From positions 1 through 64,000 of the forward strand of contig NZ_RHLK01000007.1 in the NCBI RefSeq assembly GCF_009757775.1: a stretch of DNA of 64,000 nt. The letters run 5' to 3'. The position numbers and the translations under genes are program-made. The notes beneath the pieces were generated by a model, which worked only from the letters and a program-made list of their open reading frames with translations, searched no databases and was not told the origin of the DNA. This DNA comes from Paenibacillus lutrae (GTDB taxonomy: Bacteria; Bacillota; Bacilli; Paenibacillales; NBRC-103111). The number at the start of each line of letters is the position of its first letter. Position 1 is the stretch's first letter. This document shows, piece after piece, positions 63,789-64,000 of this stretch.

Positions 63789-64000
63789 TTACTGCTTCAA
63801 GCTGATCATGTTGACGAACATCCGGATGGAGCCCGGAACCAGACTCGGCATTTCACGATACCAGACGAGCGAGCTGTACGTGTACGTCCCTTTGCCGTAA
63901 TTCGCGGACAGGAACGTGCCTGTAAATTCTTTCTCACCCGGATCTCCGTTAGAGATGAGTTCGGTATACTCCTTGCCCCATTCAGCCGGATTGTAAGCCG
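63789..64000 (-). CDS. C-terminal part of a PIG-L-associated / glutamine-amidotransferase-like protein (5' end outside the window)
   Basis: The last 69 complete codons are in the window, ending in N-M-I-S-L-K-Q and a TAA. Segments G-K-G-T-Y-T-Y-S-S-L-V-W-Y-R and L-V-P-G-S-I-R-M-F-V-N recall the C-terminal end of the amidotransferase-like domain found behind LmbE/PIG-L deacetylases in large Paenibacillus proteins (from memory, not searched). It is the first visible gene of the operon containing the creatininase, ArgH-like lyase, kinase and deacetylase. Confidence 0.5.
   Translation of the reverse strand, partial: AYNPAEWGKEYTELISNGDPGEKEFTGTFLSANYGKGTYTYSSLVWYREMPSLVPGSIRMFVNMISLKQ

Noticed and set aside
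1-64000. CRISPR arrays, tRNA or rRNA genes
   Set aside because: No regularly spaced direct repeats with unique spacers, no tRNA cloverleaf with TTCGA-type arm and no rRNA-like stretch was found by reading.

Overview
The window looks like chromosome of an endospore-forming Firmicute, most likely Paenibacillaceae (inference). It carries spoVID, lonB, a cwlD-type amidase and the order hemA-hemX-hemC-hemD-hemB, with spoVID close by and ysoA-tig-clpX-lonB-lonA-ysxC alongside, which matches the Bacillus subtilis hem/clp neighbourhood. Shine-Dalgarno sites are strong, and GTG and TTG starts are common. Almost every gene is on the minus strand, so transcription runs from high to low coordinates.

Region 1 (1-6980) is an accessory island. 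It opens with the tail and right inverted repeat of an IS3-family element. Next comes one very large AT-rich gene (192-5963) encoding a 1923-residue protein: an N-terminal PD-(D/E)XK nuclease of Cap4/DUF4297 type, a STAND/NACHT-like P-loop ATPase and about 1300 residues of helical repeat. This is the architecture of Avs (AVAST) antiphage sensors and is the best candidate here for an undescribed defence system. A 59-codon ORF lies just upstream on the same strand, followed by a promoter-terminator cassette on the other strand and several micro-ORFs.

Region 2 (7026-27349) is a long exopolysaccharide operon. It begins at 27349 with the phosphotyrosine phosphatase / chain-length adaptor / tyrosine kinase module (CpsB-CpsC-CpsD). 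It continues with a PglF-type dehydratase, flippase, pyruvyltransferase, glycosyltransferases, a polymerase-like membrane protein, acetyltransferase and UDP-glucuronate epimerase. Then come a fused glycosyltransferase/phosphoglycosyltransferase, a PglD-type acetyltransferase and a PglE-type aminotransferase, GalU and UDP-glucose dehydrogenase. It ends with VanZ, a membrane protein and an Asn/Gly-repeat secreted protein. PglF, PglE, PglD and the PglC-like half together suggest a diacetamido-trideoxy sugar (bacillosamine type) as first sugar; GalU, Ugd and the epimerase would supply UDP-Glc, UDP-GlcA and UDP-GalA.

Region 3 (27350-43838) holds spoVID, an RluA-type pseudouridine synthase, a small MITE-like element and a merged tetrapyrrole cluster. 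The cluster reads hemA, hemX, a siroheme dehydrogenase, hemC, a fused SUMT-HemD, hemB, then hemE, hemH, cgoX (hemY) and hemL, covering glutamyl-tRNA to coproheme plus the siroheme branch.

Region 4 (43992-59332) contains speD, an autoregulated sdpR-sdpI pair without a visible toxin operon, ysxC, lonA, lonB, a cwlD-like amidase on the plus strand, ispG, clpX, clpP, tig and a ysoA-like gene. Region 5 (59534-64000) is a tightly packed catabolic-looking operon: two PIG-L-related proteins (one partial at the window edge), a creatininase-family amidohydrolase, an ArgH-like lyase and a BadF-type sugar kinase. No rRNA, tRNA or CRISPR array was seen.
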